A stretch of 64,000 bases of DNA from the NCBI RefSeq assembly GCF_014269285.1, contig NZ_JACOAF010000008.1, forward strand, positions 1 through 64,000, given 5' to 3'. The notes below the pieces were generated by a model. That model did not search any database. It was not told where the DNA came from and saw only the letters and a list, made by a program, of their open reading frames with translations. This stretch comes from Rufibacter sediminis. GTDB taxonomy: Bacteria; Bacteroidota; Bacteroidia; Cytophagales; Hymenobacteraceae. Positions 17,522 through 25,454 of this stretch are shown here, in pieces. Position numbers and translations under genes: made by a program. Every line of letters starts with the position of its first letter. Position 1 is the stretch's first letter.

Positions 17522-17560
17522 CGTTTAGGGGCTATTTTCTGAAAATCGGCCTTAAAACAG
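17522..17560. repeat. 37-bp palindrome family copy
   Basis: CGTTTAGGGGCTATTTTC / GAAAATCGGCCTTAAAACAG. It lies immediately upstream of the GTGAC palindrome at 17565. Confidence 0.8.
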
Positions 17561-17564
17561 TTCT

Positions 17565-17608
17565 GTGACTTTTGTCACTGTGATGGCTCAAAGTATCTTC
17601 TACCTTTG
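17565..17608 (+). promoter_or_regulatory. Crp/Fnr-type operator and -7 box of the TauE/SafE gene
   Basis: A perfect palindrome GTGACTTTTGTCAC (17565-17578, centre 17571.5) lies upstream of TACCTTTG (17601-17608). The distance from palindrome centre to box start is 29.5 bp, identical to that at the next promoter (18432-18475). With a start near 17615 the operator would centre near -43, a class II activator position. The transcript leader carries AAAGAGG before the ATG at 17628. Confidence 0.8.
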
Positions 17609-17627
17609 TCACCGCAAACAAAGAGGA

Positions 17628-18422
17628 ATGGAAATACTAGGGTACATATCGGCGGTGTTCATTGGGCTCTCTCTGGGGCTTACCGGAAGCGGTGGCTCTA
17701 TCCTGACGGTTCCTATTCTGGTGTACCTCATCGGGCTGAGCCCCGTCATGGCTACGTCTTACTCGTTGTTTGTGGTGGGCGCGACCAGCAGCATCGGCGG
17801 CATCCGGTTTTACCGGAAAGGGCAGGTGCACCTGAAATCCCTTTTCTCCTTCGGGGTGCCTTCGCTCCTGACGATCTATCTTACCCGCCTGTTCCTGGTG
17901 CCCGCGCTGCCTAATGAGCTGCTGCAGGTAGGCGCGGTGGTGGTGACCAAAAGTGGGGCGGTGATGGTGCTGTTTGCGGTGCTCATGGTCCTGGCCGCCT
18001 ACCGGATGATCCACCACCAGGAAATAGTGTGTCAGGAGCCGGCGGCGGAGCCTCAGGTGCCTTACGCCAGGGTTATCACGCAGGCTGTGCTGGTGGGGCT
18101 GATCTCGGGGCTGGTGGGCGCGGGCGGCGGTTTCCTGATCATCCCGGCCCTGGTGCTGCTGCTCCGGCTGGACATGAAAACCGCCGTCGGAACGTCGCTG
18201 GTGCTCATCGCGGGCAACTCGCTGGTGGGTTTCCTGGGCGATATGGTGCACTATTCTATCAACTGGACGTTCCTGCTCACGTTTTCGGCCCTGTCAGTGG
18301 GCGGGATTTACCTGGGATCCGCCTTCGCGCATCAAGTGAACAGCCGGGCCCTGAAGAAAGGCTTCGGGTGGTTTGTGCTAGCCATGGGGATTTTTATTTT
18401 AGCCAAGGAGATTTTCCTGTAA
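17628..18422 (+). CDS. TauE/SafE-family sulfite/organosulfonate exporter
   Basis: An inner-membrane protein of 264 residues with about eight hydrophobic segments, the TauE/SafE (DUF81) fold. Repeated glycine-rich signatures mark the two halves: [14 protein letters not shown] near the N-terminus and [19 protein letters not shown] in the middle. The family exports sulfite, sulfoacetate or related anions. Next to a persulfide dioxygenase-like enzyme, the likely cargo is sulfite or thiosulfate from sulfide oxidation (inference). The frame extends to GTG 17565, but that lies in the operator; the ATG at 17628 has an AAAGAGG RBS and lies behind the -7 box. Confidence 0.9.
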   Translation: MEILGYISAVFIGLSLGLTGSGGSILTVPILVYLIGLSPVMATSYSLFVVGATSSIGGIRFYRKGQVHLKSLFSFGVPSLLTIYLTRLFLVPALPNELLQVGAVVVTKSGAVMVLFAVLMVLAAYRMIHHQEIVCQEPAAEPQVPYARVITQAVLVGLISGLVGAGGGFLIIPALVLLLRLDMKTAVGTSLVLIAGNSLVGFLGDMVHYSINWTFLLTFSALSVGGIYLGSAFAHQVNSRALKKGFGWFVLAMGIFILAKEIFL

Positions 18423-18431
18423 AAACGCACG

Positions 18432-18475
18432 GTGACAAAAGTCACAGTACCAGGTCTGTTTTAGGCCTAATTTTG
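18432..18475 (+). promoter_or_regulatory. Crp/Fnr-type operator and -7 box of the MBL-rhodanese gene
   Basis: Palindrome GTGACAAAAGTCAC (18432-18445, centre 18438.5) and -7 box TAATTTTG (18468-18475), again 29.5 bp apart. The -7 box lies in a half copy of the 37-bp palindrome family (18457-18480, GTTTTAGGCCTAATTTTG). The operator begins 10 bp after the TauE stop, so the enzyme gene has its own regulated promoter. Confidence 0.8.
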
Positions 18476-18507
18476 TAGAAAGAAGTAAAAACTAAGTTCA
18501 GCTGAAG

Positions 18508-19917
18508 ATGAAAGTAGAACAGATTTATACCGGTTGCCTGGCTCAGGGAGCCTATTATATTGAAAGCAACGGCGAGGCGGCCATCATTGATCCGCTGCGC
18601 GAGATTAAACCCTATTTGTTGAAAGCGGAGAAAGACCAGGCCAAGATCAAATACGTGCTGGAAACCCATTTTCACGCCGATTTCGTGTCGGGTCACGTGG
18701 ATCTGGCCAAAGCCGCCGATGCCCAGATTGTGTACGGATCAGTGGCGCAACCATCGTTTGAGGCTTACCTGGCCCAGGACGGCGAAGTCCTGACGGTAGG
18801 AGACGTTACCATTCAGGTCTTGCACACGCCGGGTCACACGCTGGAGTCCGTGACGTATTTATTGAAAGACGAAGGCGGGAAAGACTACGCGCTCTTCACC
18901 GGCGATACCCTGTTCATTGGCGATGTGGGCCGCCCCGATTTGGCCGCTAAATCTGACCTCACGCAGGAGCAACTGGCCGGCATCCTCTTTGACTCGTTGC
19001 GCACCAAGATTATGCCGCTGGCCGATGACGTGTTGGTGTACCCGGCGCACGGGGCCGGCTCAGCGTGCGGCAAGAACATGAGCAAAGAGACGTTTGACAC
19101 CCTGGGCAACCAGAAGAAAACCAACTACGCCCTGCGCCCCGACATGACCAAAGCCGAGTTCGTGCAGGAAGTCACCGACGGTCTGCTGCCGCCCCCGGGT
19201 TATTTCCCGCTCAACGTGCAGTTAAACAAACAAGGGTACGCCAACATTGAAAACGTGCTCAGCCAGGGATTGCGGGCGCTTTCCCCCCAGGCGTTTGAAG
19301 CGCTGGTGAACGAAACCGGCGCTCTGGTGCTGGATACCCGCAAAGCCGCCGATTTCTCGCTGGGGCACATTCCCAACGCCATCAACATCGGGCTGGACGG
19401 CAGCTTTGCGCCCTGGGTAGGCGAGTTAATCCCGGATATCCAGCAGCCCATCGTGTTCCTGGCAGACGCGGGCCGCGAGGAAGAAGTAGTCACCCGCCTG
19501 GCCCGCGTGGGCTACGACCATACCCTGGGTTATCTGCAAGGTGGCATGGAGGCCTGGCAAAAAGCGGGACTGGAGATTGGCACCTTGCCTTCCATCTCCG
19601 CCCAGGAGTTCGCCCAACGCCTGAAAACGGAAAAAAAACCGGTGATCGATGTTCGGAAACCAGGGGAGTTCAGCGCCGAGCACGTAGAAGGAGCCCTCAA
19701 TCTTCCTTTAAGCTCCCTGAACGAGCACTTAGCGGAAATTCCCAAAGAGGAGCCGGTCTACATCCACTGCGCCGGCGGGTACCGGTCCATGGTGGCGGCA
19801 TCCATCCTGAAAGCCCGCGGCTTCCACAACCTCATTGATGTAGCCGGCGGCTTCAAAGCCATCGCGGAGACAGACGTGCCCAAAACCGCCTTCGTGTGTC
19901 CGTCTACTTTGGGGTAA
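18508..19917 (+). CDS. MBL-fold persulfide dioxygenase-like protein with two rhodanese domains
   Basis: A 469-residue fusion. Residues 1-about 240 are a metallo-beta-lactamase fold of the ETHE1/persulfide dioxygenase kind, with metal ligands in THFHADFVSGH, HTPGHT, FTGDTLFIGDVGRPDL and YPAHGAGS. Two rhodanese domains follow. The first (about 260-360) has LDTRKAADFSLGHIPNAINI but no Cys in its active loop (FLADAGREEEV), so it is likely catalytically dead. The second (about 370-465) has the active loop HCAGGYRS. Such proteins oxidise glutathione- or protein-persulfide to sulfite and shuttle sulfane sulfur in the cytoplasm. The neighbouring exporter, split YeeE transporter and Crp/Fnr operator support a sulfide detoxification role. 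Confidence 0.92.
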   Translation: MKVEQIYTGCLAQGAYYIESNGEAAIIDPLREIKPYLLKAEKDQAKIKYVLETHFHADFVSGHVDLAKAADAQIVYGSVAQPSFEAYLAQDGEVLTVGDVTIQVLHTPGHTLESVTYLLKDEGGKDYALFTGDTLFIGDVGRPDLAAKSDLTQEQLAGILFDSLRTKIMPLADDVLVYPAHGAGSACGKNMSKETFDTLGNQKKTNYALRPDMTKAEFVQEVTDGLLPPPGYFPLNVQLNKQGYANIENVLSQGLRALSPQAFEALVNETGALVLDTRKAADFSLGHIPNAINIGLDGSFAPWVGELIPDIQQPIVFLADAGREEEVVTRLARVGYDHTLGYLQGGMEAWQKAGLEIGTLPSISAQEFAQRLKTEKKPVIDVRKPGEFSAEHVEGALNLPLSSLNEHLAEIPKEEPVYIHCAGGYRSMVAASILKARGFHNLIDVAGGFKAIAETDVPKTAFVCPSTLG

Positions 19918-20025
19918 CGAAAGCTAATTACTTAAAGGAGAGCGATTTACCTAAAAGCTCTCAGTAGTAATAGGTCAAAGCCCAAGAGACAAACTGATTT
20001 ATCCGATTGTCCCCTTTGAAGACAC

Positions 20026-20182
20026 GGCCGTTAAGTTCTAAACGTATAGCTGGTTCAAGTTTCCAACTTGGACCTACAATGAGCTGAAGTTTGCAACTTC
20101 AGTGAGCCGTGAGGCTCAAATTATGCAGTACTGCCATTTCTTTTTCAAAGGAATCAAACTGTTAAAATAGAACTTAACGGCC
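20026..20182 (+). repeat. MITE-like element with terminal inverted repeats, copy 1
   Basis: 157 bp bounded by GGCCGTTAAGTTCTA and its complement TAGAACTTAACGGCC. The inside holds short palindromes (CAAGTTTCCAACTTGG, GAAGTTTGCAACTTC, GAGCCGTGAGGCTC). A second copy lies in inverse orientation at 41197-41370. Confidence 0.8.
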
Positions 20183-20248
20183 CTACCCCTTTGAAGGGGG
20201 GATGACTACGCTTGCAGATCAAGGTATTCCCGAAAATCGGCTTCCTAT

Positions 20249-20290
20249 TCTATGGCGCGGAAGTTATTTCCGTGACTTCCGCGCCATAGA
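20249..20290. repeat. Long perfect palindrome (GGCGCGGAAGT type)
   Basis: Perfect 16-bp arms TCTATGGCGCGGAAGT / ACTTCCGCGCCATAGA around TATTTCCGTG. A half copy (TATGGCGCGGAAGTTCCTTC) occurs near 51434. Confidence 0.85.
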
Positions 20291-20307
20291 AGGTGGTATT
20301 GATGAAG

Positions 20308-20380
20308 GTAGGGGCAATCCCTTGTGGTTGCCCCTTGCGTTTGCCTCCGTGATAGGGCAACCACAAGGGATTGCCCCTAC
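20308..20380. repeat. Long perfect inverted repeat (GGGGCAATCCC type)
   Basis: Two perfect 26-bp arms (20308-20333 and 20355-20380; core GGGGCAATCCCTTGTGG) separated by 21 bp. This is a foldback element typical of non-autonomous mobile repeats. Confidence 0.85.
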
Positions 20381-20468
20381 ATCGGACTACATGAGTAGGC
20401 ATTCCGCCTCTCCGAAAAGGAACACTTTGCAGGCGTTTTTCCAAAACTGAGCTAAAATTAACAATCAG

Positions 20469-21029
20469 ATGATAGAATATATTTCACAGCCGTGGCCCTG
20501 GTATGTGTCAGGGGCGGTGATTGCCTTGGTCATGGTGCTGCTGCTGTTCTTCGGGAAGTCGTTTGGGTTCTCGTCCAATTTCAGGGTGATCTGTGCGGCC
20601 TGCGGGGCCGGGCGGCAGGTGCCCTTCTTCCGGTTCAATTGGAAAGCGCAGACCTGGAACTTGTTGTTTCTGGTGGGAGCGGTGTTGGGCGGCTGGATTT
20701 CCGAGGAGTTCCTGCAAAACGGAGAAGCGGTGCAAATCTCCCAAAACACTATTCAGGACCTCCGGCAGCTGGGCTTTGCGGCCCCACAGGGATTGCAGCC
20801 CGAGGAGCTGTTCGGGGCGGAGGCGCTGGGGAGCGTGCCGGGCTTGCTGCTGTTACTGGTTGGGGGCTTGCTCATCGGGTTTGGGACGCGGTATGCGGGC
20901 GGCTGTACTTCGGGGCACGCCATCAGCGGGCTCTCTAATCTGCAGCTTCCTTCCCTGATCGCGGTCATCGGGTTTTTCATCGGCGGCCTGATTACCACCC
21001 ATCTGGTGTTTCCTTTGTTGTTTTCGTAA
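20469..21029 (+). CDS. YeeE/YedE-family sulfur transporter, first half
   Basis: A 186-residue inner-membrane protein of the YeeE/YedE (thiosulfate transporter) family. It has an N-terminal membrane segment, a Cys pair in VICAACGAG, and the family signature YAGGCTSGHAISGL near the C-terminus; the Cys of this motif is the proposed relay residue for thiosulfate. At this length it is only about half of a full YeeE, and the other half is the next gene. A two-gene form is common in Bacteroidota and Proteobacteria. It lies 551 bp after the persulfide enzyme, separated by repeats, so co-regulation with the GTGAC promoters is not shown. Confidence 0.87.
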   Translation: MIEYISQPWPWYVSGAVIALVMVLLLFFGKSFGFSSNFRVICAACGAGRQVPFFRFNWKAQTWNLLFLVGAVLGGWISEEFLQNGEAVQISQNTIQDLRQLGFAAPQGLQPEELFGAEALGSVPGLLLLLVGGLLIGFGTRYAGGCTSGHAISGLSNLQLPSLIAVIGFFIGGLITTHLVFPLLFS

Positions 21030-21051
21030 ATCGGCGGCTAAACAGAAAGAG

Positions 21052-21465
21052 ATGAAAGGTTTGAAGTTTGTAATGACCGGTATTCTGTTCGGGATTGTGA
21101 TGAGTAAATCAGAGGCCATCTCGTGGTACCTCATCCAGGAGATGTTCCGGTTTCAGAGTTTCCACATGTATGGCCTCATGGGCACGGCGGTGACGTTGGG
21201 CGCGTTGGCCGTGTTCCTGATCAAGAAATTTCAGCTCCGCGATGTGCAGGGCGAGCCCATCCAGTTCCAGCCCAAGGAGAAAGGAATTACGCGCTATCTG
21301 GCGGGCGGCATCATCTTCGGGCTGGGCTGGGCCTTGGTGGGTTCCTGCCCGGGGCCGCTGTTCGTGAACCTGGGGCATGGGTACTGGGCCATTCTGGTGG
21401 CCATTGCGGGCGGTCTGCTGGGCACGTATTTTTATGGCGTGGTACGGGATCGTCTGCCGCATTAA
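21052..21465 (+). CDS. YeeE/YedE-family sulfur transporter, second half
   Basis: A 137-residue membrane protein, 22 bp after the first half, with AAAGAG before its ATG. It shows four hydrophobic segments and the Cys motif GSCPGPLFVNLGHGYW, the counterpart of GGCTSGH in the partner. Together the pair should form a complete YeeE-type channel for thiosulfate or another sulfur species. The neighbours (MBL-rhodanese, TauE, Crp/Fnr regulator) support uptake or exchange of sulfur compounds rather than an unrelated cargo. Confidence 0.87.
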   Translation: MKGLKFVMTGILFGIVMSKSEAISWYLIQEMFRFQSFHMYGLMGTAVTLGALAVFLIKKFQLRDVQGEPIQFQPKEKGITRYLAGGIIFGLGWALVGSCPGPLFVNLGHGYWAILVAIAGGLLGTYFYGVVRDRLPH

Positions 21466-21493
21466 GCGCTGCTCCTGATGCAAAACCCCGTTC

Positions 21494-21531
21494 CGTTTTA
21501 AGGCAGATTTTCTAAAAACGGGCATAAAACA
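21494..21531. repeat. 37-bp palindrome family copy
   Basis: CGTTTTAAGGCAGATTTTC / TAAAAACGGGCATAAAACA between the convergent YeeE and DUF6640-like genes. Confidence 0.78.
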
Positions 21532-21540
21532 ACTTGAGGG

Positions 21541-21966
21541 CTATTTGTCTCCGTTTTTGGCTAACAGATAACCCGCTCCCAAAGTTGCGAGCATGACCAG
21601 GGAGAAGGGGCCTTCGTTCAGTCTGAGCCTACCCACGGAGGGGATTTTCTCCGGGAATTCCGCGTCCATGCCTTTGGCGCCCGGAAACGTGAAGCTGCCC
21701 GCCTGGGCCAGGTAAAAAATGGCAGGCAGAAAAGCCGCTGTTTTCAGGTTGGTGGCGGGGTCACCGTCTTTTTTCTGGAGCAGATACAGGCTGGTGGCTC
21801 CCAGCAGCGTGCCAGATAAAATGGTCATGGCGTCATGGAATTTGGCGTGCGGCGTCCAGTGGGGGTTGAACAGGTGGGTTTTGTTCCAGTCCATCAGGAA
21901 ACCACCCACGGTGGTAAAGGCCGCCACGGCCTGTAAGATGGTTTTTCCGGGAGTAGTTGGGTCCAT
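21541..21966 (-). CDS. Small membrane protein, DUF6640-like
   Basis: A 141-residue protein with about four hydrophobic segments and no signal peptide beyond the first helix. The block WNKTHLFNPHWTPHAKFHD and the later EGPFSL segment look like the DUF6640 type, which I recall only weakly. No function is known. It converges with the YeeE pair and lies before rarA in divergent orientation. It may be a bystander of the sulfur locus. Confidence 0.65.
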   Translation of the reverse strand: MDPTTPGKTILQAVAAFTTVGGFLMDWNKTHLFNPHWTPHAKFHDAMTILSGTLLGATSLYLLQKKDGDPATNLKTAAFLPAIFYLAQAGSFTFPGAKGMDAEFPEKIPSVGRLRLNEGPFSLVMLATLGAGYLLAKNGDK

Positions 21967-22089
21967 GGTTTTCCAGGAGAAGTGTTCTGGAAGATACGCA
22001 GGGAACGACGGGGTGTTTTACGCCTCAATTCCGGAAAAGCCACCGAATCTGGCGGGCTGGTTTCATCCGGGGAATCTTCGAGGAAAGCA

Positions 22090-22125
22090 GTTTTAGGTCG
22101 ATTTCTGAAAAACAGGCCCGAAACA
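22090..22125. repeat. 37-bp palindrome family copy
   Basis: GTTTTAGGTCGATTTC / GAAAAACAGGCCCGAAACA in the divergent gap before rarA. Confidence 0.78.
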
Positions 22126-22201
22126 ATGGGGGAAAGAAAGTAAATTGCCTTTTGTTTGCGCCTCGCAGCACGCGAGGGGTTATCCTGAAAATCCGCTTCC
22201 C

Positions 22202-23476
22202 ATGTTCCAAACCACCAAAGCCCCGCTGCCGGAGCGCATGCGCCCGCACAACCTGGATCAGTACGCCGGTCAGCAGCATCTAGTAGGCCCCAAAGGCGTG
22301 CTGCGCCGCTACATTGAAGCCGGCATGGTGCCCTCCATGATCTTCTGGGGACCTCCGGGCGTGGGCAAAACCACGCTGGCGGGCATCATCGCCGGGCAAC
22401 TGAAGGTGCCGTTCGTGGCCATGAGCGCGATCAACGCCGGGGTGAAAGACATCCGCGATGTGATTGACCAGGCCCGCAAGCGGCAGGGCACGGTGCTGTT
22501 CATTGACGAGATCCATCGGTTCAACAAATCACAGCAGGATGCGCTGCTGGGCGCGGTGGAGAAAGGGACTGTGACCTTGATTGGCGCTACCACGGAGAAC
22601 CCTTCGTTTGAAGTCATCCCGGCCTTGCTTTCCCGTTGCCAGGTGTACATCCTGAAATCGCTGGAGAAGAAAGAACTGGTGGAGTTGATCCAGAAGGCGC
22701 TGACCGAGGACGAGATTCTGAAAACCCAGAACATAGACGTGCAGGAGTACGAGGCGCTGCTCACCATCTCGGGCGGCGATGCCCGCAAGCTGCTCAACCT
22801 GCTGGAGATTGTGATTGATGGAAGCGGAAAGCAGGAGAAACTGGTGATCACCAATGACGTGGTGCAGCAGATTGCGCAGCAGAACCTGGCCCTGTATGAC
22901 AAAGGCGGCGAGGCGCACTATGACATTATCTCGGCGTTCATCAAGTCCATGCGGGGCTCAGACCCCAACGCCACCATTTACTGGCTCGCGCGTATGATTG
23001 AAGGCGGCGAAGACCCCAAGTTCATTGCCCGGCGCATGCTCATCATGGCCTCGGAGGACATCGGGAACGCGAACCCCACGGCCATGATCATGGCCAACGA
23101 GTGCTTTCAGGCAGTGAACGTGATTGGCTACCCCGAGTGCGACATCATTCTATCGCAGTGCGCTATTTACCTGGCCACCTCGCCCAAGAGCAACGCGGCC
23201 TACAAAGCCATAAGAAACGCCCGGGCCATGGTGCGGGAGCAGGGGAGTCCGCCGGTGCCGCTGCATCTGCGCAACGCGCCCACCAAACTCATGAAGGAAA
23301 TCGGCTACGGAAACGAGTACAAATACGCCCATGACTACGAAGGCAGCTTTGTGCCGCAGGATTTCCTGCCCAATGAGCTGAAAGGCACCATTTTCTTCAA
23401 CCCCGGCAACAACGCCCGCGAGAACGAGATGCGCAAGAACCTGCGCAACCAGTGGGGCGAGTGGTACAATTACTGA
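22202..23476 (+). CDS. rarA: Replication-associated recombination protein A (RarA/MgsA)
   Basis: A 424-residue AAA+ ATPase of the RarA/MgsA/WRNIP1 clade that acts at stalled replication forks with SSB and the clamp loader. Features: N-terminal PLPERMRPHNLDQYAGQ, Walker A GPPGVGKTT, Walker B FIDEIHRFNKSQQDALL, sensor region ATTENPSFEV..LLSRC, the MgsA C-terminal domain with DIISAFIKSMRGSDPNA and YWLARM, and the C-terminal tetramerisation part. An upstream extension to 22145 has no ATG, so the ATG at 22202 is chosen. The length is normal. Confidence 0.95.
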   Translation: MFQTTKAPLPERMRPHNLDQYAGQQHLVGPKGVLRRYIEAGMVPSMIFWGPPGVGKTTLAGIIAGQLKVPFVAMSAINAGVKDIRDVIDQARKRQGTVLFIDEIHRFNKSQQDALLGAVEKGTVTLIGATTENPSFEVIPALLSRCQVYILKSLEKKELVELIQKALTEDEILKTQNIDVQEYEALLTISGGDARKLLNLLEIVIDGSGKQEKLVITNDVVQQIAQQNLALYDKGGEAHYDIISAFIKSMRGSDPNATIYWLARMIEGGEDPKFIARRMLIMASEDIGNANPTAMIMANECFQAVNVIGYPECDIILSQCAIYLATSPKSNAAYKAIRNARAMVREQGSPPVPLHLRNAPTKLMKEIGYGNEYKYAHDYEGSFVPQDFLPNELKGTIFFNPGNNARENEMRKNLRNQWGEWYNY

Positions 23477-23506
23477 AAGGGATAAGGCAGTAACCAGAGC
23501 TAAAGG

Positions 23507-23543
23507 AAAGGGCCAGAAGAATAGTTGTCTTCTGGCCCTTTTT
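23507..23543 (+). terminator. Terminator of rarA
   Basis: Perfect 14-bp stem AAAGGGCCAGAAGA / TCTTCTGGCCCTTT with a seven-base loop and further T. A right-half copy of the palindrome family (23542-23563, AAAAACAGCCCTAAAACG) follows directly. Confidence 0.88.
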
Positions 23544-23586
23544 ATAAAAACAGCCCTAAAACGCTGCACCCGGATGGGGTGACTGG

Positions 23587-24021
23587 CTATTGACTCAGAA
23601 TCTGGAGCAGAGCCTCTTTGGTGAGCGGTTTGGTGATGAATCCGGCCACGGGGAAGAGGTCGGCTCTCTGCTTGTCAACGGGGTTGAGGGAACTGCTGCA
23701 CATGTAAATTCTGGTTTGGGAAAAATCCAGACCTTCTACATTGGTGACTTCCTCCAGAAACTCGAAGCCGTCCATCACGGGCATTCTGATGTCCAGAAAC
23801 AGCAGTTCGGGCATTTGTTTCTCTGGGTCAGCGGCAATGGCCTGCAGGATAGAGAAGGCTTCGCGGCCGTTTCTGGCGGTGATCACCTCCTGGCCCACAC
23901 CCGTTCTTTTCAGGATTAATTTTGAAACGAAGATCCAGTTGTCGTCATCGTCCACTACCATTACCGTGTTGATCTGCTGCAATTTTTCCGGGTTTGCCTC
24001 CGTTTTTCTTCGCTCCTCCAT
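23587..24021 (-). CDS. Single-domain response regulator
   Basis: A 144-residue stand-alone receiver domain. It has the acidic pocket VDDDD, the phospho-acceptor Asp77 in LLFLDIRMPVMDG, a Ser/Thr switch in MCSSS, and Lys in GFITKPL. There is no output domain, so it would signal by protein contact or phospho-transfer. It follows the PAS histidine kinase by 59 bp on the same strand. The frame opens at 24084, but a perfect -7 box TATCTTTG (24055-24062) lies in between, so the ATG at 24021 is the start and the gene can be transcribed separately from the kinase. Confidence 0.88.
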   Translation of the reverse strand: MEERRKTEANPEKLQQINTVMVVDDDDNWIFVSKLILKRTGVGQEVITARNGREAFSILQAIAADPEKQMPELLFLDIRMPVMDGFEFLEEVTNVEGLDFSQTRIYMCSSSLNPVDKQRADLFPVAGFITKPLTKEALLQILSQ

Positions 24022-24054
24022 GTGATGAGTTCCTGCTATGCTTGTTCCAATACA

Positions 24055-24062
24055 CAAAGATA
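24055..24062 (-). promoter_or_regulatory. -7 box TATCTTTG of the response regulator
   Basis: A perfect TANNTTTG element on the minus strand, 33 bp before the ATG at 24021 and directly after the kinase stop. Confidence 0.65.
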
Positions 24063-24080
24063 CTTGGTTTTGGGCAGGTG

Positions 24081-25220
24081 TCACATGGCAGACTTGAGGT
24101 AAACTTTCAATTCGGTGCCTTCTCCTTCTTTGCTTTTCACCTCAATCTTGCCGCCGGCGTTCTCCACAATACGCTTGACCATGTACAGGCCGATACCGGT
24201 GCCCTCTACGTGGTCATGAAAGCGCCGGAACATGGCGAAAAGCTGCCCCTGCTGCCGATCGTTCATGCCCAGGCCGTTGTCCTCCACAGACAGCACCACG
24301 TACGGTTCCTCCAGCCGGGTATGCACCGCAATAATGCAGTCGCGCTCTGGTGACTGGTATTTGATGGAGTTGCTGATCAGGTTGTACAGAATGCTGCGGA
24401 AGTTCTTTTTGGAGAAGTTGAGCTGGTGCACCTGAAAATCGGTCTGAATGAAGCAGATTTTCTGTTTGGTGGGATAGTCCAGGTCGGCCATGATGTCATC
24501 GTAGACTTCTTGGATGTTGGTGACTACTTCGGTTACTTCCCCCTCCAGGCTTGTTTTCTGCAACCGGCTTATATCAGAGAGGTCTTCAATGGTGTGCTTA
24601 AAGCGGTTCACCGAGTCCATGATCCGTTTCAGGACTTCCTCGCTCTCGGGGCTGAGGCTGTTCTCTTCCTTTAACCGTTCTTCCAGGTAGTCTACCAGGG
24701 CCTCAATGTTGGTGATGGGCGAGCGCAGGTCATGCGATGCCGTGTAGATGAAGTTGTCCAGGTCATGGTTGGTGCGCTCCAGCTCCTGGTTTTTATGCTC
24801 CAGGGCATCCTGTTGGCGATCAGCCAGTTTTTCCTGCAGCTCGCGCTGTTTGGTGAGGTCTCCCGTGATTTTGGTGTAGCCAATGTGTTTTCCATCTTCG
24901 GAGAAGATAGGGGTAAGCGTAACCGAGGCCCAGAAAAGGGAACCGTCTTTACGTTTGCGCCAGTCCTCGCTCTCGTAGGAACCCTGTTTCAGGGCCAGTT
25001 CCAGTTCCCGCTGGGGCAGACCCGCCTGCTGATACGGATCTGGGTGCAGAATCCCGTAATACTGCCCAATGATCTCCTCCTCGGTGTACCCTTTCAACCG
25101 TTCTGCCCCCAGGTTCCAGGCGTTGATGATTCCCTCCGTGTCGGTGGCAAAAATGGCGTAATCCTTCACCTGGTTTACAAAGAAGGAGTTAATGCTTTCT
25201 GCAGAATGGATGGGGTTCAT
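24081..25220 (-). CDS. PAS-domain sensor histidine kinase
   Basis: A 379-residue kinase with no membrane segment, so probably cytosolic. A PAS domain (about 15-125) carries the DWRKRKDGSLFWASVTLTPI signature and a PAC end (GYTKITGDLTKQRE). A short coiled coil leads to a HisKA domain with the phospho-acceptor His163 in YTASHDLRSPITN. The ATPase has N box ILYNLISNSIKY, G1 VEDNGLGM, F box MFRRF and G2 GTGIGLYMV. The partner is probably the receiver gene just downstream. The stimulus is unknown. The organisation resembles Bacteroidota kinase/single-receiver pairs. Confidence 0.9.
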   Translation of the reverse strand: MNPIHSAESINSFFVNQVKDYAIFATDTEGIINAWNLGAERLKGYTEEEIIGQYYGILHPDPYQQAGLPQRELELALKQGSYESEDWRKRKDGSLFWASVTLTPIFSEDGKHIGYTKITGDLTKQRELQEKLADRQQDALEHKNQELERTNHDLDNFIYTASHDLRSPITNIEALVDYLEERLKEENSLSPESEEVLKRIMDSVNRFKHTIEDLSDISRLQKTSLEGEVTEVVTNIQEVYDDIMADLDYPTKQKICFIQTDFQVHQLNFSKKNFRSILYNLISNSIKYQSPERDCIIAVHTRLEEPYVVLSVEDNGLGMNDRQQGQLFAMFRRFHDHVEGTGIGLYMVKRIVENAGGKIEVKSKEGEGTELKVYLKSAM

Positions 25221-25415
25221 GGGTTCTTCTTCTGGCTTGGGTTTATTATATTTCCTTTTACTGAAAGAGAAAGCGAAGGTTTGGACCTCTTTTAGATAGT
25301 TTTTGGCTAAGAAAGTGAGTAAACGCAGGTACGGGTAGGTGGTTCAACTCAGGAGCACTGGAGAGGATGGGCCTTACGGTATGCGATAATCTGGTGGAGA
25401 GAACCGTCTGTCTCT

Positions 25416-25453
25416 CGTTTTAAGCCTATTTTCTGAAAAACGGCCCTGAAAGC
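25416..25453. repeat. 37-bp palindrome family copy
   Basis: CGTTTTAAGCCTATTTTC / GAAAAACGGCCCTGAAAGC just past the 3' end of the outer-membrane protein gene (minus strand). Confidence 0.82.
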
Positions 25454-25454
25454 G

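Larger units (their letters stand above)
19918..20468. other. Gene-free repeat cluster inside the sulfur locus
   Basis: The 551 bp between the MBL-rhodanese gene and the YeeE pair contain no credible gene. They hold a 157-bp element with terminal inverted repeats (20026-20182), two long palindromes (20249-20290 and 20308-20380) and a weak palindrome-family remnant near 20430-20459. The gap may have been opened by these insertions. Confidence 0.75.

Noticed and set aside
20202-20450. 82-residue frame in the sulfur locus.
   Set aside because: It consists almost wholly of two long palindromes and reads similarly on the opposite strand.
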